Of a DNA stretch of 33,066 bases, positions 29,845 to 33,066 are shown one piece after another. The stretch comes from Aquamicrobium defluvii (lineage in GTDB: Bacteria; Pseudomonadota; Alphaproteobacteria; Rhizobiales; Rhizobiaceae), in the NCBI RefSeq assembly GCF_004363725.1, contig NZ_SNZF01000038.1, positions 1 to 33,066 on the forward strand. Direction: 5' to 3'. Within the stretch, counting starts at the first letter, position 1; every line of letters starts with the position of its first letter. Made by a program: the position numbers and the translations under genes. The notes under the pieces are model-generated. The model was not told where the DNA came from. It did not search any database and saw nothing but the letters and a program-made list of their open reading frames with translations.

Positions 29845-32661
29845 TCATTGACGGCGATCAAAACCGCGCCAGCGTCCGAATTGGGCACGGACGGCCTTTT
29901 CCATCTCCCGCAGCCAGAGCACGGAACTTGCGACGGCGCTGCACAGCAGCCAGTCGCCAGGACCAAGGCTAACGGTCGAGAATGCCTCCTGAAGGAAGGG
30001 CGCATAGACAACGGCGGCGTGGAGGGCGACCGACAGGGCGACTGCGCCCCACAGCCAGCGGTTCGAGAACAATCCGTCGAAGGCACTGCGTTCGTCGGAG
30101 CGCGCATTGAAAACATTGAAGAGCTGGAAAAGTGTCAGCGTCGTGAAGGCCATGGTCTGTGCGTAGCGCGTGGAACCCGTTCCTTCGATCAGGCCGCCCG
30201 GCAGCGAGGCGTCGAAGACCATCAGCGTGCCGGTGGCCATCACAAGGCCGACGAAGACGATACCGGCCCACATGCGTGGCGTTATCATGCCTTCCCCACG
30301 CAGGCGTGGCGGGCGCGTCATGACAAGGCCGTTGGCGGGATCGATGCCGAGCGCGAGGGCAGGGGCACCATCGGTAACGAGATTGATCCACAGGATCTGG
30401 GTGGCCAGGAGCGGCAGCACCAGCCCGCTGCCGCCGTCCGAAAGGCCGATCGTCCCGGCCAGCAACACGCCGAAGAACATGGTCATGACCTCGCCGACAT
30501 TCGAGGACAGCAGGTAGCGGAGAAACTTCCTGATGTTGGAGAAGATCGTGCGCCCTTCTTCCACGGCGGCGACGATGGAGGCGAAGTTATCGTCTGCCAG
30601 CACGAAGTCGGCTGCCTGTCTCGAAACGTCGGTGCCGGTGATGCCCATGGCGATGCCGATGTCGGCGGCCTTGAGGGCCGGCGCGTCATTGACCCCGTCT
30701 CCGGTCATGGCAACCGTTGCACCCTGTTTTTGCAGGGCGGTGACGAGCCTCAGCTTGTGGGCGGGGTCCACCCGCGCATAGACGGAAATCTCCCGCACCA
30801 CACGGTCGAGTTCCTCGTCGGACATGTTTTCCATTTCCGCGCCGGTAATCGCCCGCCGATCTTCCGCTATGCCCAGTTCGCCGGCGATCACGACAGCGGT
30901 GCCCGGATGGTCTCCGGTGATCATGATCGTGCGAATGCCTGCCGCCTTGGCCCGTGCCACCGCCTCGCGTGCTTCGGCGCGCGGCGGGTCGATCATTCCG
31001 ACGAGGCCGAGGAAGACGAGCCGTGTCTCCGTTCGCTCGTCCGGCGGCGTGTCTTCCCCATCCAGCGTGCGGAACGCCACCCCGAGCGTGCGCAGCGCCT
31101 GTGCCGCCAGTGCTTCATTGGCAAGCGCTATTTCGGTTCGGCGCCCCCCTGTCAGCGGCCGTGTCGTCTCTCCCACCAGTTCATGGGTGCATTTTTGCAG
31201 CAGGACGTCGGCAGCCCCCTTGGTGAAAATGCGTGTGCCGTCACGCTCCGCATCGGCATGGATCGTGCTCATCAGCTTGCGTTCCGACGAGAACGGGATT
31301 TCGCCAATGCGCGCGAACCGGCTCTCAAGTGCCGCCTGCTCGAAACCTGCCTTGCGGGCGGCCACGATCAGCGCCCCTTCGGTCGGGTCGCCGCCGATCG
31401 ACCAGCGCCCGTTGTGCTCGCTCAGAACCGCATTGTTTGCGCAGCCCGCGGCGACGAGGGTGCGGAAGGCTTCGGCGCGCAGCGCTTCCTCGTTGTCCGG
31501 CGTCCCGTCCGGCTCGACCCTGCCATGCGGCGCATAGCCAGTGCCGCCGAATTGCATGGTCCCGCTTGCCGTCACCACCTTGCGCACCGTCATTTCATTG
31601 CGGGTGAGCGTGCCGGTCTTGTCCGAGCAGATGACGTTGGCCGATCCCAGTGTCTCGACCGCCGCCAGCCGGCGCACGATTGCGTTGCGCTTCGCCATGC
31701 GCTGGACGCCGAGCGCCAGCACCGCCGTCACCACCGCCGGCAGGCCTTCCGGAACGGCAGCCACGGCCAGCGCAACGCCCAGAAGGAGGATGTCGAACAA
31801 GCCGGGGAGACCGCGCACCTCCGACACCGACAGAACGGCCACGACGATGACTGCGGCAATGCCGATCACGACCATGCCGAGCAGCCGTCCGGCCCGGTCG
31901 AGATCCGCCTGCAACGGAGTGGCCTCGCCGGGTGTCGCCTCAAGCATGCCGGCGATCCTGCCCATTTCCGTGTCCATGCCCGTGGCGGTGACGATGGCTC
32001 TCGCATGGCCGCGCGTCACCGATGTGCCGCTGAAGATCATGTTGCGCCGGTCGCCCAACGCGACCTCTTGGCTGATCGGTTCCACATTTTTCGATACGGG
32101 TGCGCTTTCGCCCGTCAGTGCCGCCTCGGCCACCTGCAAGGCCGATGCCTCGATCAGCCGCGCATCCGCCGGAACGGTGCCGCCTTCCTCGACAAGCACG
32201 ATGTCGCCGGGCACGAGCAGCCTGGAGGCGATGGTCAGCCTCACGCCATCGCGAATGACGGTCGCGCGGGGAGACGCCATCTGGCGCAGCGCACGCAGGG
32301 CCTCTTCGGCGCGCGCCTGCTGGACGTGGCTCATCACGGCATTGAGCAGCACGATGCAGAGAATCGCCATGGCCTCATAGGGCAACGCCGATTCCCGCTC
32401 GATCAGCCAGAGCGTCCCCGAAATTGCGGCGGCGGCAAGCAGCAGCAACACCAGAACGTCGGTGAACTGGCCGAGGAACCGCCGCCACGTCGCCACGGGG
32501 GCCCGCTCCCGGAGCCGGTTTTCCCCGAACCGTTCGAGTCTGACCCGCGCTTCCGAAGCGCTCAGGCCCTTGTCCGGGTCGACCGCCAGAGCCGACGAGA
32601 CGGAGGCTGCGGGTTCGCGATACGGCTCGCTCACGGGAGCAGGAAAGGATCTGGCGGTCAT
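29845..32661 (-). CDS. P-type Ca2+-type cation-transporting ATPase (P2A)
   Basis: 938 residues, full length. An N-terminal cation ATPase domain is followed by helices M1-M2 (about 70-115). The actuator domain has AALTGESAPVSK, M4 has AVAAVPEGLPAVV, the phosphorylated Asp is D348 in ICSDKTGTLT, the nucleotide domain has FTKGAADVLL, and the hinge reads MTGDGVNDAPALKAADIGIAMG. M5 follows as NVGEVMTMFFGVLL and M6 as QILWINLVTDGAPALALGIDP. The M6 Asn and Asp are the Ca2+/Mn2+ ligands of SERCA/PMR1 pumps, so export of Ca2+ or Mn2+ is likely. The gene lies 36 bases after the antiporter tail and its 3' end contains a FixK-type box. AGGA lies 11 bases before the ATG. Confidence 0.93.
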   Translation of the reverse strand: MTARSFPAPVSEPYREPAASVSSALAVDPDKGLSASEARVRLERFGENRLRERAPVATWRRFLGQFTDVLVLLLLAAAAISGTLWLIERESALPYEAMAILCIVLLNAVMSHVQQARAEEALRALRQMASPRATVIRDGVRLTIASRLLVPGDIVLVEEGGTVPADARLIEASALQVAEAALTGESAPVSKNVEPISQEVALGDRRNMIFSGTSVTRGHARAIVTATGMDTEMGRIAGMLEATPGEATPLQADLDRAGRLLGMVVIGIAAVIVVAVLSVSEVRGLPGLFDILLLGVALAVAAVPEGLPAVVTAVLALGVQRMAKRNAIVRRLAAVETLGSANVICSDKTGTLTRNEMTVRKVVTASGTMQFGGTGYAPHGRVEPDGTPDNEEALRAEAFRTLVAAGCANNAVLSEHNGRWSIGGDPTEGALIVAARKAGFEQAALESRFARIGEIPFSSERKLMSTIHADAERDGTRIFTKGAADVLLQKCTHELVGETTRPLTGGRRTEIALANEALAAQALRTLGVAFRTLDGEDTPPDERTETRLVFLGLVGMIDPPRAEAREAVARAKAAGIRTIMITGDHPGTAVVIAGELGIAEDRRAITGAEMENMSDEELDRVVREISVYARVDPAHKLRLVTALQKQGATVAMTGDGVNDAPALKAADIGIAMGITGTDVSRQAADFVLADDNFASIVAAVEEGRTIFSNIRKFLRYLLSSNVGEVMTMFFGVLLAGTIGLSDGGSGLVLPLLATQILWINLVTDGAPALALGIDPANGLVMTRPPRLRGEGMITPRMWAGIVFVGLVMATGTLMVFDASLPGGLIEGTGSTRYAQTMAFTTLTLFQLFNVFNARSDERSAFDGLFSNRWLWGAVALSVALHAAVVYAPFLQEAFSTVSLGPGDWLLCSAVASSVLWLREMEKAVRAQFGRWRGFDRRQ
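29848..29861. promoter_or_regulatory. FNR/FixK-type box upstream of the DUF2267-phosphoribosyltransferase pair
   Basis: The plus-strand sequence TTGACGGCGATCAA matches TTGAT-N4-ATCAA at 9 of 10 positions and TTGA-N6-TCAA fully. It sits inside the last codons of the ATPase gene. A class II start would be near 29813, about 70 bases before the DUF2267 ATG. The -10 there (TTTGCT) is poor. Confidence 0.5.
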
Positions 32662-32697
32662 TGTGGTGCGGTCCTTGTCATCTTCGATCCGGGCCTT

Positions 32698-32949
32698 TCA
32701 ACCGCGCGAGAGCACGAGATAGGTGAGGTAGGCGAGATAGGACACCACAAGGGCCGCCCCCTCCGCTCTGGTGACGCGCCGGCCGCTCAGGAAGATCGGC
32801 ACGCAGGCCAGGGCCGCGGCGCCCATGACCGGGATATCGATGCGGACCAGCGCCGGTTCGACAGGGATGCCGGCGGAAGGCACGATCACGATCGCACCGA
32901 GAATGAAAAGGATATTGGAGACCTGTGCGCGGGTAGCTGTGGACGGCAT
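32698..32949 (-). pseudogene. Ca2+/Na+ antiporter (CaCA family), C-terminal remnant
   Basis: The minus strand encodes TRAQVSNILFILGAIVIVPS, then a segment VRIDIPVMGAAALACVPIFLSG and VVSYLAYLTYLVLSRG. These are the last two to three helices of a YrbG-like exchanger; the usual form of the first motif is 'VGSN-FNILLVLG'. Such proteins are about 320 residues and only about 84 remain. Upstream of about 32947 the sequence switches to what reads as the end of an IS5-type element, so the gene was probably cut by that insertion. Its tail lies just before the Ca2+ ATPase gene, a likely former partner. An in-frame extension to 33063 is IS sequence. Confidence 0.7.
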
Positions 32950-33066
32950 TTGCTGTTTGTGATTCGCTCTTCTTGAACGAGAGATTGAGGGCAGCGATGG
33001 CACGGCGGCGGATTGGTCAGGAAAGTTTCGGGTTTGGCGACTTTCGGGCGCGCCGCCAGTCATCGT
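32945..33066 (+). mobile_element. Left end of an IS5-family element with the 5' part of its transposase gene
   Basis: An ATG at 32997, preceded by GAGG, opens a plus-strand frame running off the window: MARRRIGQESFGFGDF then RARRQSS. This matches the characteristic N-terminus of IS5-type transposases of Alphaproteobacteria (usual start MARR-IGQE-FGF). The roughly 50 bases before it (32945-32996) are expected to hold the terminal inverted repeat. The exact edge cannot be set without the other end. The insertion interrupts the antiporter gene. Confidence 0.6.

Noticed and set aside
29389..32976. Plus-strand open frame of 1195 codons opposite the Ca2+ ATPase and neighbours
   Set aside because: Its sequence is rich in Arg, His, Gly and Asp with no domain, and it mirrors three clearly real minus-strand genes. 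It is a high-GC antisense shadow.
1..33066. CRISPR arrays, tRNA and rRNA genes, prophage
   Set aside because: No regularly spaced repeats, no cloverleaf with CCA-type end, no rRNA-like stretch and no phage structural gene was recognised by eye.

Overview
The window reads as a chromosomal or large-replicon segment of a high-GC alphaproteobacterium, most likely of the order Hyphomicrobiales (Rhizobiales). The reasons are a rhizobial FixL/FixJ/FixK oxygen-sensing cascade, an Irr-type iron-control motif, and remnants of several IS families that are common in that order. This assignment is inference, because no rRNA or tRNA gene is present. Both ends appear to lie at insertion-sequence DNA. The first 67 bases of an IS5-type transposase gene are visible at the right end, and a likely IS edge abuts a truncated ABC gene at the left end.

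Layout. 1-790 holds gene debris: the TOBE end of an ABC ATPase and a frameshifted RpiR-type regulator carrying a long quasi-palindrome. 786-2770 holds a formylglycine-generating enzyme divergent from a LysR regulator. 2960-3865 is a graveyard of four nested transposase remnants (IS6, ISL3, IS110, IS3). 3845-9026 is a minus-strand heme/iron uptake locus: an ECF sigma factor, a FecR anti-sigma, a TonB receptor with an STN signalling domain, and a heme oxygenase. The sigma-factor gene has a housekeeping-type promoter under an Irr-like box. fecR and the receptor gene carry the same novel ECF-type promoter. After an IS481 remnant comes a plus-strand ThDP-dependent enzyme (9470-11020). 11181-15114 is a translationally coupled otsB - GH15 - otsA trehalose operon. 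15304-20272 is a yhiI-rbbA-yhhJ type ABC export system. 20420-25012 is a complete arginine deiminase pathway (arcD-arcA-arcB-arcC). 25077-28445 holds fixK, a FixT-like lone receiver protein, fixJ and fixL. 28645-32949 holds a phosphoribosyltransferase, a DUF2267 protein, a P-type Ca2+ ATPase and the tail of a Ca2+/Na+ antiporter cut off by an IS5-type element.

How it fits together. The right half (15.3-32.7 kb) looks like a low-oxygen survival island. FixL has all key heme-PAS residues except one conservative change. It should phosphorylate FixJ, which should activate fixK; a FixJ-type site sits at 25800-25811. FixK/FNR-type palindromes then sit before the yhiI-rbbA-yhhJ operon (20361-20374) and before the DUF2267-phosphoribosyltransferase pair (29848-29861). 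Substrate-level ATP from arginine (arcDABC) lies directly downstream of fixK. The small degenerate receiver between fixJ and fixK is the best candidate for a feedback inhibitor of FixL. The left half is a self-regulated heme acquisition island whose promoter logic can be read directly from the sequence.

Most genes are on the minus strand; several very long plus-strand open frames opposite them are high-GC shadows. Promoter and box calls are by eye and are weaker than the gene calls.
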